Below, piece after piece: positions 12,701 through 21,240 of a stretch of 64,000 nt of DNA. The notes beneath the pieces are model-generated. The model did no database searches. It worked only from the letters and a program-made list of their open reading frames with translations, and had not been told where the DNA came from. Made by a program: the position numbers and the translations under genes. Source of the DNA: Sediminibacterium goheungense (GTDB lineage Bacteria; Bacteroidota; Bacteroidia; Chitinophagales; Chitinophagaceae); assembly GCF_004361915.1 (NCBI RefSeq), contig NZ_SNWP01000015.1:1-64000 (forward strand). The letters run 5' to 3'. Numbering within the stretch: position 1 is the first letter of the stretch; each line of letters starts with the position of its first letter.

Positions 12701-15700
12701 AACTTCACCGGCCAATAATATAGATATCTGTGGTTCGGTAGGAGGTGTGAAAATTCAGAAGACAGTGAAGGTGAATTTCACAGGACCGCAGGGTGCGATT
12801 AAAGGTAATGGACCTATATTTAGCCATGAAACACCTACTCTTACTTTTACAGCAACGGAAGGTGTAGCTCCATTTACCGTGATTTACAGAGCAGGTAATA
12901 GTCAGAAGACTGATACTTTGAAAAACATACAAAGCGGTCAGGTGATACCTGTGCCAAATATTCAGCAAACTACCTTCTATACAATGCTATCGATCATTGC
13001 TTCTGATGGTGCAAGGAGAGATAATAATTTTACACGTGACACTACAACAATAATTGTACTCGCGCCAAGGATTGTAGTAACACTGAAAGCGGATCCTCCT
13101 AAACTGATCAGAGACAGTATCTATTCTACAAAACTGAATATCAAAGTAAAGAATATTGGTGATGTAGACCTGAAGCAGGTTGAACTCAGGGCCAATCTGG
13201 AAGAAATTTTTCCAAGACCAGTTGAGTTCTTCCTTGATAGCGTGAAGGTGAGTGGTGCTACAGTAAGGCAAAATCCCAACTACAACGGGAGAAGTAATAC
13301 TGATCTTTTTGCTTATTATAAACCCAAGCAAACACTGCCCGGTGAAATTTGGAGTGCCGGTATGATTAATTGGCATCAACCTAATACCTATAATGTTTCT
13401 TCGATAGGTTTGATGTCTGATGCGCAGATCAATCAATTGGCAGAACAGATCCAGCAAAAACTTGAACAGCGTATCAGCTATCAACTACGGACAGAATCTG
13501 CAGATGAAACAGCAACAGAAAATGAATTGGAATACTATACAGTAAGAAATGAAGAAGGCTACAATATGTTTGCGGCTATTTCTGAACTGCCTGTTAATGT
13601 TGAGGGTAATGTGCAAATATTCCTTCGTATTAAACCCAATGGTTATTTTGAACCCTTTATTGCACAGGTAACAACAGTAGGTACCGGATTTACACAATTT
13701 GGTACTGCGAAAGCCAATAGCGTTTCGAATGATAATCAGGATGAAACACAACATCCGGAGATTACAAAAAAAGGCACACCTGTACCTTCTGTGATTACCG
13801 TGTTCCCAAATCCATCTATAGGTCTCGCACTGAAAGCAGGGCCGCTCATAGCACAGGGAGATGGTAGTTATAATGTGAAATTGTCTTATGTAGTAACCAA
13901 TTACGGAGACGTGAACTTACAGAATGTAACCCTTTTACATAACCTGTTAAGTAATATTGGAAGTCCCGCTACATTTACAATTGTAACACCACCATCTACT
14001 ACTGGTACAATTGCAGCTAATCCGGCATTTAACGGGAAAACAGACATTAATTTGCTTGTGAGTGCCAATAGCATCCTGGGAGTAGGTGCAACAGCTACTG
14101 TTGAAGTGACGGTTAATATTAAACCGAATCAACCCAATGCCATCTATAAGTTACAGGCTACTGTTACAGGATTCTCTTTGGAAGTGAATGGTACAGTTAG
14201 TGATCTTTCTAATGATGGTGTAAATCCAGATACAGATGGTGATAAGAAGCCTTCTGAAAAACTGATTACTACCATTGCCATCAATGTAAATATACCTCCA
14301 TTGGTAACACCACCTGTAGGAACACCGAAAGATATTACCGAAGCAGTATTGGTTACCGACACAACATTCTGTAATACCGTTAGCAATCTGAAGTTAATTC
14401 CAAGGGGAGCAGTAACAGGTGGTTACTATCCATATGAATACCAGTGGCAGCAATCGGCTAATAATGTAAACTTTACAGATATTACCGGTGCAACCGATAC
14501 ATTCTATGTAACAGGTACACTCACAAGTACCACATGGTACCGTAGAAGAGTAATATCAGGAAGTCTGGAAGTATTCAGCAACAGTATTAAGGTAACAATC
14601 AATAAAGCTGATAAACCAGCATTCTCACCTACAGGTACAAAAGTTATTCCATTCAATGGAAGTCTTACGGTAACCGCATCAACTGCAAAAACCTACGCAT
14701 GGTCAACGGGAGGAACTTCCAATGCCATAACAGTGGTAAATGCAGGTAAGTATTGGCTGAACATTACAGATAATAATAACTGCGCAGCAGTAGATACCGT
14801 ATTGATCATGCCGCCACCGCCTTTGGTCAAAGATTCTGTCTATATTTTTGGTACACCTGGCTTACCGGGTACACCAACATTACAAACAGAGAAGAGTGCC
14901 AATAATAATATAGTTTGGTATGCAGACAGCACCACAACCAATGGAACAGTTGCTCCTGTCTTCCCCACTACACCTGGAGTATATACTTATTGGGTAACAC
15001 AAAAAGATCCGGTATGGGGTCTGGAGAGCATACGTGTGAAATTCACCGTAACTATTAAACCACCGGTACCAGTAACAAGAAATGCTATCTATATTATCGG
15101 GGCCCCAGGAAACCCGCCCAATAGTGGTGTACAGGCTCAGGCAACAGGTGGTGGAACCCTTCGTTTCTATACTTCACCTACGGGTGGTACCAATGTGGCA
15201 GCTCCGGTATTACCGGGTGTAATAGGAGTGTACACCTATTATGTGAGTCAGATCATCAATGGTGTAGAAAGTGATCGAATTCCATATACGGTAACTATGC
15301 TGGCACCAACACAGGTAACGGATATTGAGAAAGTGTTAACGAAACCTGTACAACTGCAGGAAGATGGATCATTCCTGTTTGGATTCACTTTCTATACCAA
15401 AAACCTTCGTCCTGAATTACTGGATAGCGTTAGACTTTCAGATGATCTTACAACCGTATTCCCGAATACAACCAGCTTCAATGTAGTGTCGATCAAGGCA
15501 TCCGGTAATTTAATTGCCAATAGCCTTTATGATGGAAGGGCACAGATTGAACTGTTGGCGAATGGCAGCCAATTACCTGGTCTGAAAACTGATTCTGTGG
15601 AGATTATGGTTCGTATGGTGCCCAACGGTTTCTCCGGAACCCTTAATAACACAGCAAGAATCAATGCGATATCTCCATTCGGAAGAGTAGGTGTTGTATC

Positions 15701-16052
15701 AACAGACCCATTCGGAACTGGAACGGGAAGAATACCTACCAAGTTTTCAATTCCACTCGTTGATATTTTTATTCCAACAGGCTTCTCCCCGAACAGAGAT
15801 GGGGTGAATGACAATTTCGTGATTACACGTCCTTTTAATACAAATATCAGTCTGGAAATTTTCAATAGATGGGGCAATCGTGTATATCGGGATGATAACT
15901 ACCAGAACAACTGGGGAGGAAGAGGTAATCAGCCAAATCGGATACTAGGTGATGAACTGCCTGATGGAACCTACTACTACATAGTACTTGCAACAGATAA
16001 AGGAACGGGTGCCGTAAGGAAATTTGCTGGCTATTTAACATTAAAAAGGTAA
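3792..16052 (+). CDS. Giant multidomain adhesin with T9SS type B (CHU_C) sorting domain, 4086 aa
   Basis: A signal peptide (MFARIRIAFFLMAVILIA, cut near TAQ) starts the protein. Residues about 30-370 form a folded domain with a WAGCHAVSVLE motif that resembles the Cys-His nucleophile turn of class I amidotransferase/PfpI folds (inference). Residues about 660-870 match a DNRLRE/CBM96-type beta domain. Several cadherin/Big_17-like units (ND.D...YTP..GF.G.D) occur at about 470-650, 880-1270 and 2200-2600. An SdrB-like domain is near 1278-1400. Six Ig-like units with SYQWQSS...TYYRR lie between 1514 and 3600. Three DUF11-like units start near 3093, 3346 and 3841. The end (from about 3991, IFIPTGFSPNRDGVND) is a gliding-associated type B sorting domain. 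Family knowledge: such SprB-like proteins are T9SS cargo, often mobile adhesins. Downstream PorP/SprF and PorE-like genes fit this. Confidence 0.92.
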   Translation: MFARIRIAFFLMAVILIAVTNATAQNTTFKKGSAIIDVGSATPTIGNSLKPYGLIYALLKNHNVPVNCVIDPNKVKDGIDFTYSGKSYRGGPFIISVDYLTTQVKNTINSFVNQGAIVDYTTSDLTVNVTYKLNFAPKWVMDRTNGVIAVRFLNNAGIPSSAFSFKEPSQLGDCDDLFVMPHADPTWAYHNKLYFWNKENRGAIWAGCHAVSVLENLSKDTSISGVPTTLKMNFLSTNGLVNFEEHGKGALPYSPYNPADPLAQYIGKTDGAQTFGSENVFLPKLGGGWNSGTKILTGSPQQSDVPLLSPGPGAVNIYGKGFNDNARGYVAYQAGHNIASTLTADAVAAQRIFFNFSFFALNDNVIPKISASISGIPTQMNANTTYTNFTANVTGLGGPFTYEWVSTIPGTFTAANGAVTSFTPSNSITTLTTGIVTCKVTDACGRVSFDSKGITVVPANPPITASNIAKSILSECTSSSIVFNVFDSNVDANAGARTLVSVTGLTNGTVLTNTTGEITYVPAAYFKGTDAGTYTISNGISNVTGNLNITVGEVALIPSLTNDAATAKIDNPTAINVLGNDKNTPSSSDGGNLYIRDIVTKPGKGYVYINTNGTLTYLSKKDETNITGGDSFSYLACNNSGYCAVGLVNITLEQDACTTGQYQAANTTTSTTTFTAVSDTYINSQNSPIDSSNHVSVGGLSVLRLHGNSTSTIGVRKPLMKFDLSTIATNATVNSATLKLYVTSGTSFLNATLSPIQATIFALTKDWVENEATWNNYKTGSAWSAGGAGTDDYSSLVTNPSLPGTAPTYTLTLAAQSEMNASIGSLVSSWVSTPANNKGLIIVPKTSIGAIGGGIHFFSREASTASLRPQLEVNYSTPAPCLVIPGNYKPIAYPDTTSTPSGTAKTISVLANDANYYGNTNVIQSVTTPQYGTASIVGNTILYTPNGSYVGTDTLTYTIKDNSTNETTTTTVRINVTRIAPKINHDAASTNSGTAVTIAVGANDTDAQGQMGAPTVTTNPKNGTFTINGNSIVYTPGAGFYGKDSLIYSRSNISSDPCVPVLSDTAIVRITVNNQPPVAGNDIVTTFGCTPVDINAKTNDSDPEGTPLTINIVSQPTNGTVTINGNGTIRYTPNNGFTGSDGFTYKVKDGSPDSLQSNTASVSVTVSAAANPNQAPVGVADSDNTLINQPVNTDVLANDSDPNSDPLTVSITAPGLLAPTNGTLVLLGNKQIRYIPNANFTGTDTYEYQLTDNHPSCSGSSSLSVKVLVTIKVTPIPITVAGTVWDDANGSGTGTFSNIFTSGEVGTNGNGGIYLYLVDNNNEIIDQTSIDNSGNYLLVNVPPSSNNLKLIMSNEVKSIGETLTTSTLPAGYVVTSPGIRNLTTGTSNLTGIDFGVGILPVAISYDFTKQVNPGALLALDATKFTGTDVDGTIVSIRYTSFPSNIASVVIGGTTYTSGNWPGGGVTVALNTTISIFPNAGTVTPEIQFQVIDNSGKESLTAATVKVPMYTPLLPGSINGPGAVCGVSVPGALTSLTAASGGQSAISYQWQSSLDNTTFTNITDATFADYTPGNTIAATTYFRRRAITNDDAAVFSNVVTVTFNALPSVPVSGTGATSAVSGTFNISATAPAGANLTLDWYATLTGGSVLTGGSGTTTFTTPTVTYTTTYFVATRNTVTGCVSSSRLSVVVTITGSTNPGIIGSNQTICGSGTPAQLTSIQAPDAGAIQWQSSTSTDPLTFTNIGGANSATYTPTTITTTTYYRRLVAGNASNIVEVTVNPLPAQPTITAGARTGTGTVTLSAAVPAGVTVDWYSAASGGTLLSSGSVNYTTPSISSTTNYFALARNISTGCVASARTPVTATINPTLTGGTIGSNNSYCGPSTPAAFTSTAAASGGTGSISYQWESSTDNTTFTNIGGATNATYTPGTNIAQTTYYRRKASTSVDAAVYSNTVVITIKALPIIVIAPLTAAITTGSSIGITASGAVTYSWSPTIGLSAANTATVTASPTTTRLYTVSGTDADACVGTASITVTVNPALNPGSIGSDQVICANTAPAALTSVAAASGGTGTISYQWQSSTNNILFTNIVGAIAATYAPSALSQTTYYRRLATTSVDVTVMSNVVTITANPLPVLTITPASLTLPKGAYAVLTASGATTYTWTPTTNLGSTNTASVTANPSATTTYTVSGIGANTCTNTLSVTITVDDVKHPDFGVTNVNVPLPGNVSTNDNTQAGTTYGTPIPVTGNPSGGTVTMNANGTYSFTSPNVGIYRYYVPVCASGQTTGCPVTLLQITVFSHISTTNPPVANPDIATTKMNTPVTVNILSNDKCANTGCTLNPASVSITTNPVNGTTTVNPDGTIIYTPNNGFTGRDSLQYSVCDNTTPVALCAVTKVYFNVLPTVVSAKITAADDYGSTTLGGTITGNILSNDKHSENSAITVTSNGTPLSSQGTLVMNANGSYTFTAAANFTGPVDIVYTVCGGTPNICTNATLHLLVSPLGIDAVNDDFTSKPIDGAKGGSTTTVLTNDKLNNNAVNANDINITIVNNGGITGLTVSSSGILTVPSNTTEGNYTVIYQICEKAQPVNCDQATVLITIARGLYSEVTAVCIGDVPYVQYKVTPNFLAGANPVTLTWLNTDKSVVTAQAVQANQSTTATILWPGAVVDANSKPVDWPGWIIQNGVWVQGNDGFEKTRPTAYLVFSVNPTDTVQLSYPPASPACVASPDKYELLAGSIGTNHTICAGAPANTLTSITNASGGIGTISYQWQISTDGTNFTNITNTNAATLAPGTLTQDRFYRRIASTSNGITAISNVVKVTVTPVPAIVGPIIGDCAVNKDSTRLYTVTPAANATSYLWTVPVGWTGNSTTNSITVGTGNSNGVITVTPKNGNCTGSTVSFTVKVIDYAQVTFSATPTTALGDNNTPINVGIQLIDVNGLPITCSGGPATLCTNSGTGTFTTVIDNGNGTYSSTLTSPANNIDICGSVGGVKIQKTVKVNFTGPQGAIKGNGPIFSHETPTLTFTATEGVAPFTVIYRAGNSQKTDTLKNIQSGQVIPVPNIQQTTFYTMLSIIASDGARRDNNFTRDTTTIIVLAPRIVVTLKADPPKLIRDSIYSTKLNIKVKNIGDVDLKQVELRANLEEIFPRPVEFFLDSVKVSGATVRQNPNYNGRSNTDLFAYYKPKQTLPGEIWSAGMINWHQPNTYNVSSIGLMSDAQINQLAEQIQQKLEQRISYQLRTESADETATENELEYYTVRNEEGYNMFAAISELPVNVEGNVQIFLRIKPNGYFEPFIAQVTTVGTGFTQFGTAKANSVSNDNQDETQHPEITKKGTPVPSVITVFPNPSIGLALKAGPLIAQGDGSYNVKLSYVVTNYGDVNLQNVTLLHNLLSNIGSPATFTIVTPPSTTGTIAANPAFNGKTDINLLVSANSILGVGATATVEVTVNIKPNQPNAIYKLQATVTGFSLEVNGTVSDLSNDGVNPDTDGDKKPSEKLITTIAINVNIPPLVTPPVGTPKDITEAVLVTDTTFCNTVSNLKLIPRGAVTGGYYPYEYQWQQSANNVNFTDITGATDTFYVTGTLTSTTWYRRRVISGSLEVFSNSIKVTINKADKPAFSPTGTKVIPFNGSLTVTASTAKTYAWSTGGTSNAITVVNAGKYWLNITDNNNCAAVDTVLIMPPPPLVKDSVYIFGTPGLPGTPTLQTEKSANNNIVWYADSTTTNGTVAPVFPTTPGVYTYWVTQKDPVWGLESIRVKFTVTIKPPVPVTRNAIYIIGAPGNPPNSGVQAQATGGGTLRFYTSPTGGTNVAAPVLPGVIGVYTYYVSQIINGVESDRIPYTVTMLAPTQVTDIEKVLTKPVQLQEDGSFLFGFTFYTKNLRPELLDSVRLSDDLTTVFPNTTSFNVVSIKASGNLIANSLYDGRAQIELLANGSQLPGLKTDSVEIMVRMVPNGFSGTLNNTARINAISPFGRVGVVSTDPFGTGTGRIPTKFSIPLVDIFIPTGFSPNRDGVNDNFVITRPFNTNISLEIFNRWGNRVYRDDNYQNNWGGRGNQPNRILGDELPDGTYYYIVLATDKGTGAVRKFAGYLTLKR

Positions 16053-16061
16053 GTGAAAGAC

Positions 16062-17021
16062 ATGAAGCGAACAGATACAATCATAGCAACAAAAGAGAGC
16101 TTCATATTGAGAGCGTGTATGGGGCTCTGCTTTCTACTTGTACTGCAACAAAGTAGGGCCCAGCAGCAACCCATGTATTCTCAATATATGTTCAATATGA
16201 TGAACATTAATCCGGCATATGCGGGTAGCAGGGGCGTGGTAAGTGCTACAGCACTCTATAGAAACCAATGGGTAAATATGCCAGGTGCTCCTCAAACAAG
16301 TTCCGTATCGGTCGACATGTCTGCCAATCAAAATAGAATTGGTGTAGGTGTACAGTTATTCGATGATAGGCTGGGAATTGAACGAACAACGGGTATCAAT
16401 GTCTCTTATGCATTCAGGATTAGAATGAGTGGTTCAGGAACCTTGAGTTTGGGTCTGCAGGGGGGAGCGTTGAATTATCGTGCTAATTTTACGGAAGCCA
16501 GAACCTTTCAGCCCAATGACCCTGCATTTTATCAGAATGTGAATGGAATATTACCCGCTGCAGCAGCAGGTATCTATTACAATTCAGATAAATTCTATTT
16601 CGGAGCCTCTGTACCTGCGCTGTTAAAAACAAAACTCCGTAATGGTACTACTGTCGATGTAACATCCGGTAGCCGGGATATGCACTATTTTGTAACAAGC
16701 GGTACTGTTCTGAAACTGGGTGAGGATTTTATGTTTAAACCATCGGTACTCATGAAAGTAGTAAGCGGGGCACCGGTACAGTTTGATCTGAATAGTAACC
16801 TGTGGATACAAAATACGATCGCCTTTGGTTTTTCTTATCGAACCGGTGATGCCATGGTAGGTATGTTGGAATGGCAGATGAATCCCAAACTTCGTTTTGG
16901 CTATGCCTACGATCATACGTTTTCAAATCTCGGCGTTTATAATAGAGGAACCCATGAACTGATGTTGAGGATGGAATTTGGTTCCGGTAATGGAAAAATT
17001 GCTTCACCCAGGTATTTCTGA
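16062..17021 (+). CDS. PorP/SprF family type IX secretion outer-membrane protein
   Basis: A signal peptide (ACMGLCFLLVLQQSRAQ) is followed by the family hallmark QPMYSQYMFNMMNINPAYAGS and RNQWVNMPGAP, then an amphipathic beta-barrel pattern to the C-terminal aromatic residue. PorP/SprF proteins sit in the outer membrane and are needed for secretion or anchoring of type B cargo such as SprB. I take the ATG nine bases after the upstream stop; a GTG directly after that stop is also in frame. The gap to the giant adhesin is nine bases, so the two are surely co-transcribed, and this protein is the likely dedicated partner of that adhesin. Confidence 0.93.
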   Translation: MKRTDTIIATKESFILRACMGLCFLLVLQQSRAQQQPMYSQYMFNMMNINPAYAGSRGVVSATALYRNQWVNMPGAPQTSSVSVDMSANQNRIGVGVQLFDDRLGIERTTGINVSYAFRIRMSGSGTLSLGLQGGALNYRANFTEARTFQPNDPAFYQNVNGILPAAAAGIYYNSDKFYFGASVPALLKTKLRNGTTVDVTSGSRDMHYFVTSGTVLKLGEDFMFKPSVLMKVVSGAPVQFDLNSNLWIQNTIAFGFSYRTGDAMVGMLEWQMNPKLRFGYAYDHTFSNLGVYNRGTHELMLRMEFGSGNGKIASPRYF

Positions 17022-17037
17022 ATTTAATAATTGCTGC

Positions 17038-19185
17038 ATGAAAAAAATTGCTTTTATCATATTATTACTTTGTATTACGGCGTTGAATGTATTTGCGCAA
17101 AAAACAGGTAGGGCCAGGTCATTGGCACTGAGAGCACACAAGGAATATTTGGATGAACGTTATTCTTATGCGATCGCATTCTACAATGCTTCTGTAAAAT
17201 ATGACAAGCCGGATTCACTAGTCATACACCGACTTGCAGAATCTTATTACCAGATCAAAGAGTATGATTCGTCCTATACTTATTATGATCAGCTGTATAA
17301 GCGTTATGGTAACGATGAAAAAATAATGCATCGGAGGGCGGAGTTGCTGACAAACAGAAAAAAATATGAGGAAGCTATTCTGGCATTTGAAGAATTAGCA
17401 AAACGTTTTCCTGCTAACCCTGTTTATCAGCATAAATACATCGGACTACAGAACAGGTCACAATTTTTTTCGGATTCACTTGATTATACCCTTGGCTTCT
17501 TAAAACTCAATACCGCTCAAAGCGATTTTAGTCCGCAACTACTGGGAAGAAATTTTGTTTTTATATCCAACCGCTATTATAAAAAAGTCATACATAAGCA
17601 ATTTGGATGGGATGCACTTCCATTTTCTCATATTTATAAAGTGCCTGATACCACTTCTATCATTGTGTTGGATCAAATTCCGGTAGCCAATGAGAAAAAA
17701 TTATTCAATACATTAAAGATAAATGACGATAACACTGCAGCAACCAGTAATGATAACAACTCAATCGCTGCCATCAGTTTGTCGGGGCTGTACATGGGTG
17801 ATCGTAATGACCTGCCCATGTTTAGTGAGCAGTTAGATGCAAGGTTTAATTACGGCCCCTTGTGCTTTAATAAAGCAGGAGATAAATTGTATTTTACAAG
17901 GAATAGCAGTAGGAAAGTAAATGGCCGTTTTAACCTGGAAATATGTGAAGCTCAGTTAGTGAACAGTCAATGGTCGAATATAAAGCTGCTTCCGTTTATA
18001 GAACCTGCTTATGATTTTTTCCATCCTGCAATAACAGAAGATGGTACCAGATTGTACTTTTGTAGTAACAGACCTGGAGGAACCGGAGGGGTCGATATTT
18101 ATTATGTAAATATTACAGATGGTAAAGTTGAACCCGCCATCATACATGGGGGTAAAAGTTTGAATTCTGCAGGCGATGAGTTATTTCCAACAATAGCTGG
18201 TAATGAATTTTTCTTTAGTTCAAATGGGATGGCAGGATTGGGAGGTCTGGATATTTTCCGTACTATCTGGCAAAAAAATGATTGGCAAACTCCTGTAAAC
18301 ATGGGGTATCCTCTGAATTCCCATGCCGATGATTTCGGATTGGTTTTCAATAATAGCAGATTTAAAGGTTATGTAACCAGTAACAGAAGAGGGAACGACG
18401 ATATTTATGCTTTTCAGAAACAGGAAAAGATCATTCCGGTGGATGGTGTTGTATTGAACCGAGCCGATATGCGTAGGTTATCAGGTGTAACTGTTTATAT
18501 TAAACCTAAAAGAGATACGGGTAGAGTCGCATTACCCATTACCACTACTTATACCGGATCATATCGTTTTGATTTGAAGCCGAACCGCGAGTATGAATTA
18601 CAGTTTTATTATCGTGATACACTGGAGGAAACCATGGCGATTGTAACACCTCTGCAATCAGATCCCTATGAACTTAAGCCCGTTATTATCGGAAAATTAC
18701 CTGTGGCTGCTCCTGTTGTAACGGCTGAGCCAGACAGGGATAAAGACGGCATTCCGGATATAACCGATAAATGCCCCGATAGTAAAGGAATCAAACCACT
18801 GAAAGGATGTCCGGAATCTGATATCTTAAAAAGACTTGCTGAACTGGCGAGAAATGTATATTTCAATACTGCCAAAGCAGACCTGAAGCCTGAATCCTTT
18901 AAGCCTTTAGCTGAAGTTATATCTATCATGAAAGAGTACCCGGATGTATTACTGACCGTCGAAGGCCATACCGATAATCAAGGCGGTGCGGAGATGAATA
19001 AAGGACTTTCGCAAAGACGAGCTGCAACGGTTGTACGTTACCTTACTTCAAAAGGAATTACCGCTGATCGCCTGAAGGCTGCAGGGTATGGGCTCGAAAG
19101 ACCAATTGCAACGAATGCAACACCTGCCGGTAGAGCACTGAACAGAAGGGTAGAGATGAAAGCCATTTTCAGAAATATGGATTAG
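17038..19185 (+). CDS. PorE-like OmpA family protein (TPR, PD40 propeller, OmpA)
   Basis: The order of parts is: signal peptide (MKKIAFIILLLCITALNVFAQ), TPR-like helices (about 30-160), WD40-like PD40 propeller blades (about 190-470, with LYFCSNRPGGTGGVDIYY), a carboxypeptidase-regulatory-like domain (about 480-560), a Ca-binding type 3 repeat (PDRDKDGIPDITDKCPD) and an OmpA peptidoglycan-binding domain (about 610-715; VEGHTDNQG, NRRVE). This is the architecture of PorE, which ties the T9SS complex to peptidoglycan. No proper lipobox is seen, so signal peptidase I cleavage is likely. Many Bacteroidota carry several paralogues, so it may be a cargo-specific copy rather than the core PorE. It starts 16 bases after the PorP-like gene. 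Confidence 0.88.
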   Translation: MKKIAFIILLLCITALNVFAQKTGRARSLALRAHKEYLDERYSYAIAFYNASVKYDKPDSLVIHRLAESYYQIKEYDSSYTYYDQLYKRYGNDEKIMHRRAELLTNRKKYEEAILAFEELAKRFPANPVYQHKYIGLQNRSQFFSDSLDYTLGFLKLNTAQSDFSPQLLGRNFVFISNRYYKKVIHKQFGWDALPFSHIYKVPDTTSIIVLDQIPVANEKKLFNTLKINDDNTAATSNDNNSIAAISLSGLYMGDRNDLPMFSEQLDARFNYGPLCFNKAGDKLYFTRNSSRKVNGRFNLEICEAQLVNSQWSNIKLLPFIEPAYDFFHPAITEDGTRLYFCSNRPGGTGGVDIYYVNITDGKVEPAIIHGGKSLNSAGDELFPTIAGNEFFFSSNGMAGLGGLDIFRTIWQKNDWQTPVNMGYPLNSHADDFGLVFNNSRFKGYVTSNRRGNDDIYAFQKQEKIIPVDGVVLNRADMRRLSGVTVYIKPKRDTGRVALPITTTYTGSYRFDLKPNREYELQFYYRDTLEETMAIVTPLQSDPYELKPVIIGKLPVAAPVVTAEPDRDKDGIPDITDKCPDSKGIKPLKGCPESDILKRLAELARNVYFNTAKADLKPESFKPLAEVISIMKEYPDVLLTVEGHTDNQGGAEMNKGLSQRRAATVVRYLTSKGITADRLKAAGYGLERPIATNATPAGRALNRRVEMKAIFRNMD

Positions 19186-19190
19186 TATTT

Positions 19191-19226
19191 TATTTATCCC
19201 GATAGCATTAACTATCGGGATAAATA
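19191..19226 (+). terminator. Terminator hairpin after the adhesin operon
   Basis: A perfect 15-bp stem (TATTTATCCCGATAG and complement) with a CATTAA loop begins five bases after the PorE-like stop codon. It ends the adhesin operon. The A/T ends make it possibly active on both strands. Confidence 0.88.
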
Positions 19227-19413
19227 AAAATTCAATATCCCCACATGCTAGTTAGGGATCACACTCTCTCTTACTCACTTTCCTAAGTATTGGGAGTGCC
19301 GGGTTGTTATAATTTTCTTCTGGTTTAAAGCATATTTACGTCTTAATAGACATTTCTTTCACAAATTTCAGTAGTTTACGGGTAGTAATGCTTACCCCCA
19401 AAAGATTACTTGG

Positions 19414-21153
19414 ATGATTACCCTGAGAATTCTTCAAAAAAGTGCTACTTTTTTGTCTGCCTTATTTATCATAATTGCAGGGGTGCTTTATTACCATAAT
19501 TATAATAAGCAGTCGGCAGCCGGTAAAGATGCTTTGCAAGTTGAAGATTATATCAATGCTGTGAATGACATGTACATTTTACAGTTGAATGTGGTGGGTA
19601 ATAAAAGGCTGTTTCAACTTACCAAACGCGATTCTGTATTGCAGCAGATGTATAGCGATAGGACCATTTTTAGGTCCTTGGCAAAAGAGTTACGCAATAT
19701 CTGGGAGTCTGCTGATGATAGTATAGTTTTTGCAGATTGGATGGACATTAACGAACAAAGGTTTGCACAAATAGATGTCCACATTTCCTGGACCCGGACT
19801 TTGCCCAACAATGAGGCAATATCAAAAATCAATGATGATGTTGTAAAAACAATTTACTTCACCCGTAAAATATCGCTTGGTTACAATGCGATAAACACCA
19901 GATTAAAAGAGCAGGCACAAAAGATTAGGTTACTCAGAGCTGAATTGGCATCTAATAACGGAATTTATTTAGTAGGGCTTATTTTTGTGAATCTTGTTCT
20001 ACTCTTGTTGAGTAACTGGGCCACAAGTAAAGCTGCTGCATTAAAGAGTCAGCAGTATATGGATCAATTGTCTATCCAACAACTCGCAATCAAAGAAAGA
20101 AAGTTTCGGGGTATTTTCAATTCAACACTTCATTTTATCTGTTTTCTTGATACGGAAGGTGTTTTAAAAGAAGTAAATGAAACAGCATTGCAGTTTGCAG
20201 GATTGATACAGAATGATGTTGTCGGAAAGAAATTCTGGGACTGTTACTGGTGGCAGATGAATACCGAAACAAAAGATAAACTTAAAAAGGCTTTTGAAAC
20301 TGCGCTAGGGGGTGAAACCGTCACATATGAAGTAGCGGTATGGGATAAAGACAAGAATGAAGTAACCATATTATTCAATCTCAAACCGCTAACTGATGAT
20401 AGTGGTAGGATACTGGCTGTATTGTCTGAAGGACAGCCGATTCAGGATATAGTAGATGCCAGAAAGGCAATCGCCCTCAAAAATCTTGAACTTGAACATT
20501 TTGCGGCAACCGCAGCTCATGACCTCAAAGAGCCCTTACGCATGATCAGTGGTTTTATGACACTGATGAAAAAAAATTATTCATATAATTTAGATGAGAA
20601 AGCTAACCAATATATTGACTATGCAGTAGACGGTGCCAAAAGAATGGATATGCTAATTACCGATATTCTTGAATATACAAAGTTGGGAAGTGCAGGTGTT
20701 CAAAAGCAAAAAATCGACACAGGAAAACTCCTTAGCGAAATTATTCTATTGTTTCATCCGATCATGGAAGAAAAAAAAGCGAGAGTCGAATGGGATCATT
20801 TGCCTGTTATTCAGGGACAGTTAACCGCTATACGCTTATTGTTTAATAACCTCATTTCAAATGCATTGAAATACCAGCAGGAAGGTTTACCACCCATTGT
20901 ACATATTAACTGTACAGCATTTGAAAATGAATATAGGTTTAGTATTACAGACAATGGAATCGGTATTCCACCGGAACAGGCTGAAAAAGTATTTGATATG
21001 TTTAAAAGATTGCATGGCCGCGGGCAGTATTCCGGAACCGGAATGGGGCTTGCTACCTGTAAAAAAATTGTAGAATTACACGGTGGAAAAATCTGGGTTC
21101 GCCCGTCAGTTCAGGGGACGGGAAGTAGTTTTTATTTCACAATCCCTAAGTGA
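19414..21153 (+). CDS. Membrane sensor histidine kinase with PAS domain
   Basis: The N-terminal transmembrane helix (about 10-28), a 160-residue helical periplasmic part like CHASE3 sensors, and a second helix (about 188-205, IYLVGLIFVNLVLLLLSN) are followed by a PAS domain (about 220-345). A HisKA domain carries the phospho-acceptor H369 (AAHDLKEPLRMISGF). The ATPase domain has N (NNLISNALKYQ), G1 (DNGIGIPPEQ) and G2 (GTGMGLATCKKIVELHGG) boxes. It autophosphorylates and passes phosphate to a response regulator. No receiver domain or regulator gene is adjacent, so it is an orphan kinase; the signal is unknown. Its gene stands alone between a terminator and the GlmU-like gene. Confidence 0.92.
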   Translation: MITLRILQKSATFLSALFIIIAGVLYYHNYNKQSAAGKDALQVEDYINAVNDMYILQLNVVGNKRLFQLTKRDSVLQQMYSDRTIFRSLAKELRNIWESADDSIVFADWMDINEQRFAQIDVHISWTRTLPNNEAISKINDDVVKTIYFTRKISLGYNAINTRLKEQAQKIRLLRAELASNNGIYLVGLIFVNLVLLLLSNWATSKAAALKSQQYMDQLSIQQLAIKERKFRGIFNSTLHFICFLDTEGVLKEVNETALQFAGLIQNDVVGKKFWDCYWWQMNTETKDKLKKAFETALGGETVTYEVAVWDKDKNEVTILFNLKPLTDDSGRILAVLSEGQPIQDIVDARKAIALKNLELEHFAATAAHDLKEPLRMISGFMTLMKKNYSYNLDEKANQYIDYAVDGAKRMDMLITDILEYTKLGSAGVQKQKIDTGKLLSEIILLFHPIMEEKKARVEWDHLPVIQGQLTAIRLLFNNLISNALKYQQEGLPPIVHINCTAFENEYRFSITDNGIGIPPEQAEKVFDMFKRLHGRGQYSGTGMGLATCKKIVELHGGKIWVRPSVQGTGSSFYFTIPK

Positions 21154-21240
21154 TTTCCAGCATAGTATGGTATTTCACACTCAAAAATGGTCGGCATTTC
21201 TCATGATGATTTTCTGTACATAATCACGGGTTGATTTCAT

